DNA from: Saprospiraceae bacterium
Lineage (GTDB): Bacteria > Bacteroidota > Bacteroidia > Chitinophagales > Saprospiraceae
Direction: 5' to 3'
DNA length: 64,000 nt
NCBI GenBank assembly: GCA_016714985.1
Contig: JADKBS010000006.1
Coordinates: forward strand, 124,001-188,000
This document shows positions 27,989 to 37,408 of this stretch, in pieces. The first letter of the stretch is position 1, and each line of letters begins with the position of its first letter. A model generated the notes under the pieces. The model saw nothing but the letters and a program-made list of their open reading frames with translations, did not search any database and was not told where the DNA came from. The position numbers and the translations under genes are program-made.

Positions 27989-28608
27989 AAAACCTAATCT
28001 TAGAAGCCTGCGTCGAAACCCTCGAAGACGCTATCCGTGCCGAACAATGTGGGGCCGATCGAATCGAATTGTGCGGAGACCTGAGTGTGGGTGGGATTAC
28101 GCCTTCCCCTGAATTAACGGAGGGTTGTTTGAAATCACTTTCCATTCCAATTATGGCGATGGTCCGGCCAAGGGGCGGCAACTTTGTCCATACGCCAATG
28201 GAGTTGGAGGAGATGCGTCGGGCCATCCGTTACTTCAAATCAGTCGGGGTAGCAGGAGTGGTGTTCGGCATTTTGGACGAAAAGAACGAGGTTGATTTGG
28301 CTATCACGAAGGAATTGGTGGAATTGGCGAAACCGCTTTTGGTGACCTTTCATAAAGCGATAGATGAAACACCGGACCCAGTAATCGCCATAGAAAAATT
28401 AACACGAATCAGTGGTATTCAGCGAGTATTAACTTCGGGTGGCAAGGAGACGGCCATTGAAGGTGCGGCTGTACTGCGCAAAATGAATGCTGTGGTAGAA
28501 GGTAAAATCATCATTTTGGCGGCAGGGAAGGTGACTAAAGAGAATTTAAAAAAAGTACATGCGGTAGTCAGGGCGGAGGAGTACCATGGGAAAAGGATTG
28601 TTTTTTAA
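27985..28608 (+). CDS. cutC: CutC family protein
   Basis: Encodes 207 residues, slightly shorter than the usual 230-250. The TIM-barrel family motifs are clear: LILEACVETLEDAIRAEQCG, GADRIELCGDLSVGGITPS, MAMVRPRGGNF and the LTSGGKETAIEG loop. CutC was named for copper homeostasis, but its biochemical activity is unsettled. It overlaps nth by ATGA and is probably translationally coupled with it. Confidence 0.93.
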   Translation: MKNLILEACVETLEDAIRAEQCGADRIELCGDLSVGGITPSPELTEGCLKSLSIPIMAMVRPRGGNFVHTPMELEEMRRAIRYFKSVGVAGVVFGILDEKNEVDLAITKELVELAKPLLVTFHKAIDETPDPVIAIEKLTRISGIQRVLTSGGKETAIEGAAVLRKMNAVVEGKIIILAAGKVTKENLKKVHAVVRAEEYHGKRIVF

Positions 28609-28689
28609 CAGGACACAGCAGGCTACCAATTGCAATCACTACGATTTCATAGCATGGAGAACATTAGGTTCATAGGAAAAGCAATAGCC

Positions 28690-29877
28690 CTATTTTGATT
28701 GCAGCCCAACCGCCCTTTTTATGTTGAAGATGTTGAGTATCAACGAACCTGCGGAAAAGACAAGCCCAATTGTCCAAACTTTTGAATCGAGGCCGTTTTC
28801 GAGTTCAAAACCTTGGTTGTCAAAATAGCTTACCTGCCATGCCCTTGTGCCAATTAGAACGCCGAAAACCAGAACAAGTACGCTACAGAAAAGCACAGAG
28901 AACCGCTTTGTCAGCAGCCGACTGATGTGTCTGGGGAAATGCCCAGTTTCAAGCAACAACCTTATTTCAGGTCTGCTTTGAGCGATGAGCAGTTGGAAGT
29001 TCAATATAAAAACAAACATGGATAGGGCGAGAATCAAGAAGCCCATTGCCCAAAGGACACTCAAAACTACTTTCAAAAGGACGCCAAATTGGCTCCCAAT
29101 CAGTCGGCCAGTACTTACTTCATAGCCTTGCTCCTTGAGGTAGGCTTGAAGCTCTTTGTTCATAGGATTGTCCACTTTCAATATCAACCGTGAGGTTGGC
29201 CCCGCTTCCCCGCCGAAATTCGCATTGGCCCAAGCCATGAAATCGGGCGGAACAAGGATGGAATTGATACGCTCGCTGAAACCAACGATGCGACCTGAGA
29301 ATTCTTGTTTTTTGCCATTTCCGCTGATACTGATTTCCATGTTCAGCTTGGAAATAGTGGAAGGGGTAACCTGGGGCAAGCCTTGACTGGGGGCGAAACC
29401 GAAGTTGTAAAGGGCCAAGTAGTCTTTTGAAATCAGGATTGGCAAGGTATTCTGACCTTCTGACCAACGAAAATCGGGTTCTTGGGCATCCAAAAAATCT
29501 AGCGGTATGGACTCGAAAAAAAGCTCGGTGTAAAAGCCTAGCATATCGCTCGATGCATTGGCCTTGAAGTCATTGGCCTTGAACCTACCAACGGATTGTA
29601 TGAATGGCTTTTGGTTCAACGCCTCGATTTCTTCATTGGTAAAGGAAGACTTGATGCCAAGTGTGTTGAACAGGTTTATTTTCTTGTTTATCTGCACATA
29701 CTGATCGTCAGGGCTGGCATCGCCAGTCAGCAGGTTTTGTACATCACAATAGAACTGCAACGTGGCCAACAGTAAGAACAGACCAATAAAGGCACCTATT
29801 GCTGCGCCTATAAGAAGCCATTTGCTTTTTCCTTTCCAAAGGATTTTGTCTAGGATTATTTTTGTTGAGCTGGACAT
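28690..29877 (-). CDS. FtsX/MacB-like permease family protein
   Basis: Encodes 395 residues with one N-terminal TM (WLLIGAAIGAFIGLFLLLAT), a periplasmic domain (about 45-260) and three C-terminal TM helices (VLSVLWAMGFLILALSMFVF; RFSVLFCSVLVLVFGVLIG; WTIGLVFSAGSLILNIFNI). This is the four-helix FtsX/MacB topology, but sequence motifs such as the MacB closing PANRAAKM are absent, so it is a divergent member. No ATPase is adjacent. It lies downstream of tonB across a terminator and should have its own promoter. Confidence 0.7.
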   Translation of the reverse strand: MSSSTKIILDKILWKGKSKWLLIGAAIGAFIGLFLLLATLQFYCDVQNLLTGDASPDDQYVQINKKINLFNTLGIKSSFTNEEIEALNQKPFIQSVGRFKANDFKANASSDMLGFYTELFFESIPLDFLDAQEPDFRWSEGQNTLPILISKDYLALYNFGFAPSQGLPQVTPSTISKLNMEISISGNGKKQEFSGRIVGFSERINSILVPPDFMAWANANFGGEAGPTSRLILKVDNPMNKELQAYLKEQGYEVSTGRLIGSQFGVLLKVVLSVLWAMGFLILALSMFVFILNFQLLIAQSRPEIRLLLETGHFPRHISRLLTKRFSVLFCSVLVLVFGVLIGTRAWQVSYFDNQGFELENGLDSKVWTIGLVFSAGSLILNIFNIKRAVGLQSK

Positions 29878-29887
29878 GTTGAAACGG

Positions 29888-29924
29888 AAAAAGGGCGATC
29901 GGCAGCAGCCAATCGCCCTTTTTT
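29888..29924 (-). terminator. Bidirectional-looking terminator after tonB
   Basis: AAAAAGGGCGAT (29888-29899) pairs with ATCGCCCTTTTTT (29912-29924) around a 12-nt loop. It follows the tonB stop by 18 nt on the minus strand; the flanking A and T runs would make it work in both directions. Confidence 0.85.
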
Positions 29925-29941
29925 ATGGATGAGGGAAGGTA

Positions 29942-30841
29942 TTACTCCAATTTGTACTTCACCGGCAGGTTGAACTGCACACGTACGGCACGGCCACGTT
30001 GCTTGCCGGGTTCCCATGCTGGCATCATTTGAACTACACGGAGTGCTTCTTCGCCACAGCCAGCACCGATGTCACGCACGATTTCTGGAGCCGTGATTTT
30101 GCCATCTTTCTCGACGACGAATTTCACGTAAACCGTGCCTTCAACACCATTTTCCCTGGCAATGGGTGGGTACTTGATATTGCTGTAAATGAACTGAAGC
30201 ATTTTGGTCTCAGCACATTTTTGCTTTTCAGCTTTATCAGAGACATTCTCGCAACCGGGGAAAGCAGGCTTGTCTTCCACCACTTTGAAGATTTCTTCTT
30301 CATCCTCTTTTGGAGGAGGAGGAGGTGGTGGTGGTGGCGGCGCAGCTTTTTCAATGACTGGTGGCGGTGCTTCTACTACCGTTTGTTCATCAATGGATTG
30401 GTCTTGCTGAATTACCGTTTCAACCGAAATATCATCAGGTACTTCCTGGATGACAGGTGGCGGCGGTGGCGGCGGTGGCGGCGGCGGCTCGGCTGTACGA
30501 GGCGTCTCCATCTCGATTTCTTCGTCAAGTGTGCCAAGAAGACCGGACACGTCAATGACTTTCTCGTATTTAGTCCAGCCAAAGGCCAGAATCATGAGAA
30601 CAATGGATGCAAGGATGCCATAGTTCTTGAAAGTTCCTCCAAGCGACCATGTGTCCACTTCCGGGTACTTATTCCGGCCTTCAAGCGGTGAGCTGAAAGT
30701 CGTCCCAGCGTGCTTTGCGGTGAGGTTGCTATTGGCGCGCTTATTGTAAATTCCTTTAACAATAAACACCAATGCAATAGTAAGCACCACAATTGCCAAG
30801 GAAACGAACAGTGCTAATTGACCACTAACTTCGAAATCCAT
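29942..30841 (-). CDS. tonB: Energy transducer TonB (paralogue 1)
   Basis: Encodes 299 residues. TM near the N-terminus (ALFVSLAIVVLTIALVFIV), a second TM near residue 75-92 (YGILASIVLMILAFGWTKY), then two polyproline blocks (ten to eleven Pro each, about 118-130 and 168-178) spanning the periplasm, and a C-terminal TonB domain (about 220-299: IKYPPIARENGVEGTVYVKF, VRDIGAGCGEEALRVV, VRVQFNLPVKYKLE). It energises TonB-dependent receptors such as the BtuB-like protein nearby. A closely similar paralogue is at 46747-47661. A VanZ-like gene lies immediately upstream (5 nt), so the two are probably one transcript. Confidence 0.93.
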   Translation of the reverse strand: MDFEVSGQLALFVSLAIVVLTIALVFIVKGIYNKRANSNLTAKHAGTTFSSPLEGRNKYPEVDTWSLGGTFKNYGILASIVLMILAFGWTKYEKVIDVSGLLGTLDEEIEMETPRTAEPPPPPPPPPPPVIQEVPDDISVETVIQQDQSIDEQTVVEAPPPVIEKAAPPPPPPPPPPKEDEEEIFKVVEDKPAFPGCENVSDKAEKQKCAETKMLQFIYSNIKYPPIARENGVEGTVYVKFVVEKDGKITAPEIVRDIGAGCGEEALRVVQMMPAWEPGKQRGRAVRVQFNLPVKYKLE

Positions 30842-30846
30842 GTTGG

Positions 30847-31197
30847 TTATGTTTTAGTGAAAAAAAATTTGAATGCTAAATAGCATAGAAATGAACCCAA
30901 AAAGTTGGCCACCATATCCCAAACCTCAAAGTAGCGGTTCGGAAAAAATGCCCATTGAACTATTTCAAGTGCAATTCCATAAATAGATACCGTCAGTACT
31001 GTAAGGTTAGCAGTTTTTGACGATAATTTTTTATTTTTCTCTAAAGCCTTGATTATGAGCAATGTAAGTATGCCATAAGCTACGAAATGGCCAATCTTGT
31101 CTGGCGAAATCGCTGTCTCAGGGAGTTGGATGCCTGGACCAATCGACATCCCAAAGACGATTGATGCCCAGATGATTGCAGGTAAAAAAGGCTTCAT
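30847..31197 (-). CDS. VanZ-like small membrane protein
   Basis: About 116 residues from MKPFLPAIIWASIVFGMSIG (an ATG three codons upstream is possible). Four TM helices and the VanZ-like motifs DKIGHFVAYGIL (TM2 start), GIALEIVQWAFFPNRYFEVW and DMVANFLGSFLCYL are present. VanZ-like proteins are widespread in Bacteroidota with unknown biochemical role; the acidic/His residues in TM2-3 are conserved. It is 5 nt from tonB and 70 nt downstream of gcvH. Confidence 0.85.
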   Translation of the reverse strand: MKPFLPAIIWASIVFGMSIGPGIQLPETAISPDKIGHFVAYGILTLLIIKALEKNKKLSSKTANLTVLTVSIYGIALEIVQWAFFPNRYFEVWDMVANFLGSFLCYLAFKFFFTKT

Positions 31198-31268
31198 TTC
31201 AAACAACTATACTTTCAAGATGCAAACCTTGAAAAAAATGGTGTATGTACCAATGTTTTTTTCAAAAA

Positions 31269-31661
31269 TTATCCGATTAATGCTGAATAAGCTGTTGCAT
31301 CCAACAAGGAATCGAGTTCTGAAAGGTTGCTTAGTTCAACTTTGATAATCCATCCAGTGCCGTATGGGTCGGAGTTTACCAAGGTGGGGTCATCATTGCC
31401 GGTCTCGGAAATTGCCGAATTGAACTCAATTACTTTGCCTGAAACTGGCATGAACAGGTCGGAGGTCGTTTTCACTGCTTCCACAGTTCCAAAGATGTCC
31501 TCCTTGCTCAATGAATCGCCAACTGTTTCAACTTCTACATAGACAACTTCGCCCAATTCTCCTTGTGCGAAATCTGTGATGCCTACCGTTGCTACATTCC
31601 CGGCTTCAATTCGAATCCATTCGTGGTCTTTGGTGTACTTCAAATCTGATGGTACATTCAT
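31269..31661 (-). CDS. gcvH: Glycine cleavage system H protein
   Basis: Encodes 130 residues from MNVPSDLKYTKDHEWIRIEA, the standard H-protein beginning; an upstream in-frame ATG would add 17 unlikely residues. The lipoylation site is GTVEAVKTTSDLF with the modified Lys. The end GWIIKVELSNLSELDSLLDA is typical. The protein shuttles the aminomethyl group between the P, T and L proteins of glycine cleavage. The other gcv genes are not in this window. Confidence 0.96.
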   Translation of the reverse strand: MNVPSDLKYTKDHEWIRIEAGNVATVGITDFAQGELGEVVYVEVETVGDSLSKEDIFGTVEAVKTTSDLFMPVSGKVIEFNSAISETGNDDPTLVNSDPYGTGWIIKVELSNLSELDSLLDATAYSALIG

Positions 31662-31712
31662 TTTACTTAGAATTTTTGTTAAGATTCTCTTAATAGACAT
31701 GGTTCCGGACAC

Positions 31713-31933
31713 ATGTGGCGTTCCAAATCTGCAAACGGGGTTGCGGAGATACTTCCTGTTTTACCAATCCATCTATAAATCAGGTGAAAAACACGGACGA
31801 AGGAACATCAAACATGGTTCCCTATTTGAACCGCCCAAATGTAGCGCATTTCTTAAAACAAAATAGGGCAAAAAAAAACCGGGCTTGCGCAAAAATGCTA
31901 GCAAGCCCGGCGAAAACACGCTCTCTCTAATTT
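31713..31933 (-). terminator. Terminator hairpin at 31870-31910 after the FG-GAP gene
   Basis: CCGGGCTTGC (31879-31888) and GCAAGCCCGG (31901-31910) form a perfect 10-bp stem; on the minus strand it is followed by eight T (31871-31878). It terminates the FG-GAP/UnbV gene that ends at 31934. The rest of the 31713-31933 gap shows no gene. Confidence 0.88.
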
Positions 31934-33706
31934 TTATCGTGCTAAGGTAAGGGTTTTTGTAAAACCCCAACTATTGGTAGTTATTTTTATGAAAAAAATT
32001 TTGGAATTTTTTTCGCTTGTATCTACAAGTATCTGGTTATCAGGCGTTTCTGACAACACCCTTTGAAAGACTATTTTGCCCATCGAATCAAAGACACTTA
32101 CAGAAACATTTTGTTCAATTTTTTTTGAAAAAACAATGCCAAAACTTCCATCTTGGGTTGGATTGGGATAAATTGTGACCCAATCATCGTTCAGGCGTTC
32201 AACTGAATTTGAGGTAACACCGCAAGTTGAGCCTTCTGTCTCCGTTATCAGGCAATATTGGTTGGCATTGACCCAGCTTAGCTGCTCTACTGTGCCACTG
32301 GGCCACCTAACAATTACAGAATCAACCAAATTTGCATTGGCCAATCCAAAATGTACCCTCAAATCATTTGAGCCACAAAAACTACTTTGGGCGGAAACCT
32401 CTCGGATTTGCCACGTGGGTTCACCATTGATGAATGCCTTGATTCTAACGATAGCACCTATGGCAGAACGGTTGGAGTTTTTCCCAACTAAATTGAAGCC
32501 TATCCAATTGTTGCCATTGCCTTTGTTGCTATAAAGCCCTTTGCCAGCAGGTCCAGCGGCGGAAATGAACAAGTCTAGATCACCATCGTTGTCAAAATCT
32601 CCCGCTGATGCCCCTCTGCTTGAGGCGGCATAGCTGAATGGCTCGGTGTGCTTTGTGAAGGTTCCATCGCCATCATTGGTGTAGAGATAGTCAATAGAAC
32701 CATCGTTGCCGACGTAAACATCAATGAAGCCATCATTATTGAAGTCGCCCCAAACATTGGTAAGCCATTGGCCATTCACAAGGCTGGTTAAGTCGCTATC
32801 GAGGTCATTTTGTGCCAACTTATGGAATCCAGTGCCATCATTGCGGTAAAAATCGTTGGATTTGGTATAGTTGGTTACAAACCCGTCGAAGTCACCGTCA
32901 TTGTCAAAGTCAATCCAGTTCCAGTTTTGACCGTCCCTTTGGTCGGTACAGAGTATAGGACAATCTGATTTCTCCAAAGTTGCATCACCAGTTTCAAATA
33001 ATTTGTTAATGTAAATATTGTCAGGGGAAAGCTGGGCGACTTCTCCACTCCCAACGAACAAATCGAGGTCTCCATCCAAGTCAAAATCTGACCAACTACC
33101 CACTGTGTAAGCATCGAACCCAGTCGTTACCTCGCTTGGCACGGTCTCGAAGTTACCCGCAACATCGCCTTTGAACAGAAAATTGGTTTGGCATTGGCCG
33201 ATAAAACCGCAAGGATGTGTGGCCATCAGATCAAGGTGCCCATCATTGTCATAGTCACCGAAAGCGGCGGCCCAAGCATTCACATTGGTGGACATTGGGC
33301 CTTCCACTTTTGAAAAACTGCCATTTCCATTGTTTCTGAACAGGGCTGACTGTCGGTTGGCAAGGTAAACGTCAATGAACCCATCATTGTCAAAATCGCC
33401 CCAAGTGTGTCCATCGTTGAGGTCGCCCGGCTGTTTGGCACTGTCAATCCCATGTACTGCCTGACCGACTTGGTTGAATTGGCCATTGCCCAAGTTTTGG
33501 AAAAGGAACTCTGAGTTGGTGAAAAGGTCGAGCAAGCCATCATTGTTGAAGTCAATCCAACTTGCACCTGAATAGCCCGAAGTCGGGGTAAAACTGACGA
33601 TAGGATTGGCGGGATCTGTTATTTTTTCAAAGATGCCTTGTCCATGGAGATGGATGGCGCACTGGGAAAAAATTAAGATTGAAGTTGTTAAAGTTCTAAT
33701 TTTCAT
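31934..33706 (-). CDS. Secreted FG-GAP/VCBS repeat protein with ASPIC/UnbV domain and T9SS tail
   Basis: Encodes 590 residues from the ATG at 33706 (MKIRTLTTSILIFSQCAIHL, signal peptide). Seven or so FG-GAP/VCBS blades with calcium-like D-x-N-x-D-G motifs follow (WIDFNNDGLLDLFTN; WGDFDNDGFIDVYLAN; AFGDYDNDGHLDLMAT; GDFDNDGDLDLFIS). An ASPIC/UnbV domain is near 440-510 (KNSNRSAIGAIVRIKAFING, SSFCGSNDLRVHFGLANANL, VDSVIVRWPSG). The C-terminus is a type A T9SS sorting domain (TIYPNPTQDGSFGIVF). This is the CRTAC1-like architecture, a presumed surface beta-propeller protein with unknown ligand. It has a strong terminator downstream. Confidence 0.92.
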   Translation of the reverse strand: MKIRTLTTSILIFSQCAIHLHGQGIFEKITDPANPIVSFTPTSGYSGASWIDFNNDGLLDLFTNSEFLFQNLGNGQFNQVGQAVHGIDSAKQPGDLNDGHTWGDFDNDGFIDVYLANRQSALFRNNGNGSFSKVEGPMSTNVNAWAAAFGDYDNDGHLDLMATHPCGFIGQCQTNFLFKGDVAGNFETVPSEVTTGFDAYTVGSWSDFDLDGDLDLFVGSGEVAQLSPDNIYINKLFETGDATLEKSDCPILCTDQRDGQNWNWIDFDNDGDFDGFVTNYTKSNDFYRNDGTGFHKLAQNDLDSDLTSLVNGQWLTNVWGDFNNDGFIDVYVGNDGSIDYLYTNDGDGTFTKHTEPFSYAASSRGASAGDFDNDGDLDLFISAAGPAGKGLYSNKGNGNNWIGFNLVGKNSNRSAIGAIVRIKAFINGEPTWQIREVSAQSSFCGSNDLRVHFGLANANLVDSVIVRWPSGTVEQLSWVNANQYCLITETEGSTCGVTSNSVERLNDDWVTIYPNPTQDGSFGIVFSKKIEQNVSVSVFDSMGKIVFQRVLSETPDNQILVDTSEKNSKIFFIKITTNSWGFTKTLTLAR

Positions 33707-33804
33707 GGACACTGAATTTTATGTGAACGATTTTTGATTCACGCAAACTTCAATGCACTTTTAAGAGAATGCGTCCATTCTTATAAAGATTGACGTTTTT
33801 CCTC

Positions 33805-34920
33805 TCAAGGCAGGTCAATTTTAGCGGGCTCTTTTTTTAGCGAAGCCTTGTACTCCGTTGGAGTCATGCCGGTTTGCTCCTTGAAGATTCGGTTGAAACT
33901 TGTTTTGTTGTTAAACCCTGCAGCGTACATGGCTTCCGTTACCATGGCTTCATGTCCATTGGACTGGGTCAAGAGAGCTTTGGCATGTTCAAATCGGAAA
34001 CAGTTTACATAATCTGGAAAGCTTTTTCCAGCCTTCATGTTGATGGCTTGAGAAACGTGGTGTGGGGAAGCAGTTACCTGAGAAGAAAAATTGGATAATC
34101 GAAGTGATGAGTCCAAGTAAGGTTTTGATTCATTCATTGCCTTTTCAATTTTCCTCATCAAGGATTCGGCTGCGGCAGGTGTTAATGTCGAGTTTACGTA
34201 TTTTTCAGATTGGAAAATAGCAGGGAAAGCCATGCCCTGAAATATTTCGGGTCGTTTGTAGCCAAGGAAAGCAGCTGTGTAAATGAAAATCGTCATGGCC
34301 AAGGCAATGGTGTAATCCAACAACAGGCTAAACAAAGGTGTATTCACTAAGAGGAAATAGACTACCCATCCCAAAAGAAACCCTCCATATAGAGAAAGCA
34401 GCATCCAATACCATTTCCTTTGAGCATCGCTAATGTTTCGGGCATTGGTTTGCATCTGAAGGTAGCGCAGAGAAAGCCATCCGTATATACTAATGTGTGA
34501 AATCATCAAAATTGCCTGAAAAGTCAAAAACAAGTTTTGGCTCGGAAACCAAGTTTGCCAACTTGCTATTTTCAGCATCAAAAAAAACAGCGGAGCAGAT
34601 ATATGGTACCAATCCTGCCGTTTGATTTGCCCAAAAACCGCCTTGAAATATAACCAAAGCAAAGGCCCAAACAAGAATACTAAATACTCGTAAAAGCCTC
34701 TAATTGAAGGGAAGTAGGTGTTGTAACGCGTCCAGAACCCGACATAATCAACCAAGGAAAACGCAAAAGCGAGGGTAAAACAACCCAAAAGCCTGTTGGC
34801 TGTTTTGTTTTCAGTTTGGTGCCAAAAAAGTGCAATGGCAAAAAATAGCCCTTGTGCTGCTGCGAACAGAAAAAATATTGTCCATGTATCAAGCGAAGGA
34901 GGTAAGGCATTAGAATTCAT
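33805..34920 (-). CDS. AraC-family transcriptional regulator with seven-helix membrane N-terminus
   Basis: Encodes 371 residues from MNSNALPPSLDTWTIFFLFA; a longer frame start at 34977 lacks support. About seven TM helices occupy residues 10-240 (FFLFAAAQGLFFAIALFWHQ; LVFLFGPLLWLYFKAVFG; LYGGFLLGWVVYFLLVN). The C-terminal 100 residues are an AraC helix-turn-helix domain (LSNFSSQVTASPHHVSQAIN; EAMYAAGFNNKTSFNRIFKE; TGMTPTEYKASL). Such regulators probably sense a membrane or extracellular signal. The 98-nt gap to the downstream FG-GAP gene makes that gene a possible target. Confidence 0.88.
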   Translation of the reverse strand: MNSNALPPSLDTWTIFFLFAAAQGLFFAIALFWHQTENKTANRLLGCFTLAFAFSLVDYVGFWTRYNTYFPSIRGFYEYLVFLFGPLLWLYFKAVFGQIKRQDWYHISAPLFFLMLKIASWQTWFPSQNLFLTFQAILMISHISIYGWLSLRYLQMQTNARNISDAQRKWYWMLLSLYGGFLLGWVVYFLLVNTPLFSLLLDYTIALAMTIFIYTAAFLGYKRPEIFQGMAFPAIFQSEKYVNSTLTPAAAESLMRKIEKAMNESKPYLDSSLRLSNFSSQVTASPHHVSQAINMKAGKSFPDYVNCFRFEHAKALLTQSNGHEAMVTEAMYAAGFNNKTSFNRIFKEQTGMTPTEYKASLKKEPAKIDLP

Positions 34921-35036
34921 AGCCTTGTATTTGAAGTTATTGGTTAGGTTGCAGCGATACTGGTCTTTTTGAAGCATCCAAAATTAGATCAAATAATTAG
35001 ATGCGTTTTTTTTTTAAAATCAATTCGTCAACAGTT

Positions 35037-35065
35037 TTGCAAAACAGGAAAAAAAGCTATCTTTG
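35037..35065 (+). promoter_or_regulatory. Promoter of rpmE2 (TTG 35037-35039, TATCTTTG 35058-35065)
   Basis: TTTTG ending at 35039, an 18-nt spacer and TATCTTTG fit the Bacteroidota promoter consensus well. The start codon lies 31 nt beyond the -7 element. Confidence 0.7.
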
Positions 35066-35096
35066 CCCGCTAATTTTAAAATTGAAATATTCTGAC

Positions 35097-35354
35097 ATGA
35101 AAAATGATATCCATCCAAAGAATTACCGTAAGGTCATTTTCAAGGATTTCTCCTGTGACAAGGCTTGGATGAGCTACTCTTGTGCTCAAACGAAGGACAG
35201 CATCGTCTGGGAAGATGGCAGCGAATACCCATTGGTAAAGCTGGAGATTTCTGCAGAGTCTCACCCATTCTTCACTGGCAAGATGAAGTTCGTTGACACG
35301 GCGGGCCGAATTGACAAGTTCAATAAGCGCTTCTCACAGTTCAGCAAATCTTGA
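35097..35354 (+). CDS. rpmE2: 50S ribosomal protein L31, type B
   Basis: Encodes 85 residues from MKNDIHPKNYRKVIFKDFSC; a longer in-frame start at 35001 lies upstream of the promoter and is ignored. The type B (zinc-independent, C-minus) form is recognised by VIFKDFSCDKAW, YPLVKLEISAESHPFFTGKM and FVDTAGRIDKFNKRFSQF. The protein sits on the central protuberance bridge of the ribosome. It has its own promoter and terminator. Confidence 0.97.
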   Translation: MKNDIHPKNYRKVIFKDFSCDKAWMSYSCAQTKDSIVWEDGSEYPLVKLEISAESHPFFTGKMKFVDTAGRIDKFNKRFSQFSKS

Positions 35355-35388
35355 TTTCAGACAGAAATGCATTGAAAGTTCAAAAGAT

Positions 35389-35423
35389 AAAAAAGCCTCG
35401 ACTATCCAGTTGAGGCTTTTTTT
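35389..35423 (+). terminator. Rho-independent terminator of rpmE2
   Basis: GCCTCGACT (35395-35403) pairs with AGTTGAGGC (35408-35416), followed by seven T and preceded by six A. Confidence 0.9.
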
Positions 35424-35483
35424 GTAAAATTGCCGTTCAATCGGACTTCCACCATTTACTGCTTACCGACGCAAGCTTTTTTG

Positions 35484-36729
35484 ATGAAAAATCTCATCCT
35501 CTTCGACAACGAAACCAGGGACCACTTGCTCCCCTTCACCTTTACCCGCCCTGTTTGTGAAATCAGGATGGGTGGTATGACCAATCGGGAACGTTGGGAA
35601 AAATGGATGAATGGAACTGCGTCCTTCATCACGCAGGACTACCTTTCCGAGCGGTATGACATTACCATTTCTGAGGTCAATTACCTCATCAATGGTTCGG
35701 TATTGCCAACTTATGAACTGGTTTCGCTGATAAGCCAAATGGAAAATGGTGGAGCTATGTTGTTGGATGGCGAGCTGGTGGCGGCCGTACTCGACCGAGA
35801 CCAGTTCAACCGTCTCATGTACGATGATATTGAGGATCTCAACAGCTTTGAAATAAAGGATGCACCTGTTTATAAGATCAACCGGCTATGGGACATTTTT
35901 TTGCTCAATGAAAAAGCTATTGTAGCTGATTTCAAGTTGCTGACCAATGGTAAGGAATCCCACCCGATTAGTGCAACCAACACGGTAATTGGCAATGGGC
36001 AAATATTTTTAGAAGAAGGTGCCAAAGTAGAAGGAGCCATGCTTAATGCTTCCAAAGGGCCCATTTATATCGGCAAAAATGCAGAAGTTATGGAAGGGGC
36101 GCTCATTCGTGGGCCATTCATGCTCGGCGAAGAAAGCGTTGTGAAAATGGGGGCCAAAATCTGGCCCGACTGCCATCGGCCCCAATTGCGTGGTTGGTGG
36201 CGAAGTCAAAACAGTGGTCATGTTTGGCCACTCCAACAAGGGGCACGAGGGCTATCTCGGCAACTCGGTCATTGGCGAATGGTGCAACATCGGGGCGGAC
36301 ACCAATTGCTCCAACCTGAAAAACAACTGGAGCGAAGTAAAACTGTGGAGCTATGTGAGTGGTCAGATTGAGGAAACAGACCAATTGAAAATTGGCGTCT
36401 TCATGGGCGACTATACCATGTGCGGCATCAATTCCATGATTAACACAGGTACTGTGACGGGATTGTGCTGCAACATCTTCGGTAGTGGCTTTTTGCCCAA
36501 GTTTATGCCTTCGTTTTCTTGGGGCGGAACAGAAAACCGTACCACCTATATTCCTGAAAAAGCTTTCGAAGCGGTGGAGCGGATGATGAGCATTCACGGG
36601 CATCATCTTTCGGCAGAGGAAAGGTTGCTGCTGATGAATGTATTTGAGGAAACTGCCAAATATCGACCTTGGGAACAAAAGGAGGAGACAGGCCGAAAAT
36701 TTTTCAAACTGTTTGAGACCAAATCGTGA
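35484..36729 (+). CDS. GlmU-like sugar nucleotidyltransferase/acetyltransferase family protein (one frameshift)
   Basis: The start ATG at 35484 gives MKNLILFDNETRDHLLPFTF. The first part continues to KMGAKI; at about 36162 one base is missing, since adding one gives IYGPTAIGPNCVVGGEVKTV, which runs to the stop at 36729 (about 415 residues in all). The N-terminus is a degenerate nucleotidyltransferase (FTRPVCEIRMGG) and the C-terminal half a left-handed beta-helix (ATNTVIGNGQIFLEEGAKVE; GYLGNSVIGEWCNIGADTNC). This matches the Bacteroidota GlmU family protein, thought to act on sugar nucleotides, though not identical to GlmU and with an unproven substrate. It overlaps the next gene by ATGA. Confidence 0.85.
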
Positions 36730-37406
36730 CCAGGTTCTTTAAGTTGAAAAAATTATTCAGCTATCTTGTTGATATTCAATTAGATAAGGCTTCAACTGCG
36801 CTCAACCCCGCCCTTGACCTTTCCCTGCGGAAAGGTCGCTTTTATCTTACCACCACTAATGCCGTCTATTCTTTTGGCGATTTGTACGATAACTTTTTGA
36901 AAGCATTCCAGCGGATGGATTTGGCTAAAAAGCAATATAAAAACCTTCTAGTGCTTGGTTTTGGAATGGGCAGCGTACCCTATATGCTTGAACGTGTTTT
37001 TCATCAAAAATTCAACTGTATTGGCGTTGAAGCGGATCCCAAGATTGTTGAATGGGCCAACCGGTATGCGATTCCAATTTTGTCCAATAATATCAAGTTG
37101 CTGCATACTGACGCTGAAGATTACGCAAAGACCTCAAGTGGACTATTCGATTTGATCGTCGTTGATATTTTCTTGGATGATGTTGTTCCTGACCAATTCT
37201 CCAAAACCATTTTTCTGGAAAATATACAAAAAAAGCTAACCAGGGACGGTACACTGCTTTACAACAGATTGGTTGACACCGAATCGGCCTTGGAGGCAAC
37301 AGAGGTATTTTATGAAGAACACTTTAGAGAAATATTCCCCCAAGGACAATACTTAAATGTGGGAGGCAATTGGATACTCGCCAACAAGCCGGTGTTTGGA
37401 ACATAA
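36726..37406 (+). CDS. Spermidine synthase-like SAM-dependent methyltransferase fold protein
   Basis: Encodes 226 residues. The Rossmann fold motif LLVLGFGMGSVPYML (about 75-90) is the glycine-rich nucleotide loop; IGVEADPKIVEWA provides the acidic end of beta2, and FDLIVVDIFLDDVVPDQ resembles the spermidine synthase DxFLDD region. The length is shorter than true spermidine synthases (about 280). Its activity may be polyamine transfer or methylation; I cannot decide. It overlaps the GlmU-like gene by four bases, so the two are translationally coupled. Confidence 0.75.
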   Translation: MTRFFKLKKLFSYLVDIQLDKASTALNPALDLSLRKGRFYLTTTNAVYSFGDLYDNFLKAFQRMDLAKKQYKNLLVLGFGMGSVPYMLERVFHQKFNCIGVEADPKIVEWANRYAIPILSNNIKLLHTDAEDYAKTSSGLFDLIVVDIFLDDVVPDQFSKTIFLENIQKKLTRDGTLLYNRLVDTESALEATEVFYEEHFREIFPQGQYLNVGGNWILANKPVFGT

Positions 37407-37408
37407 CT

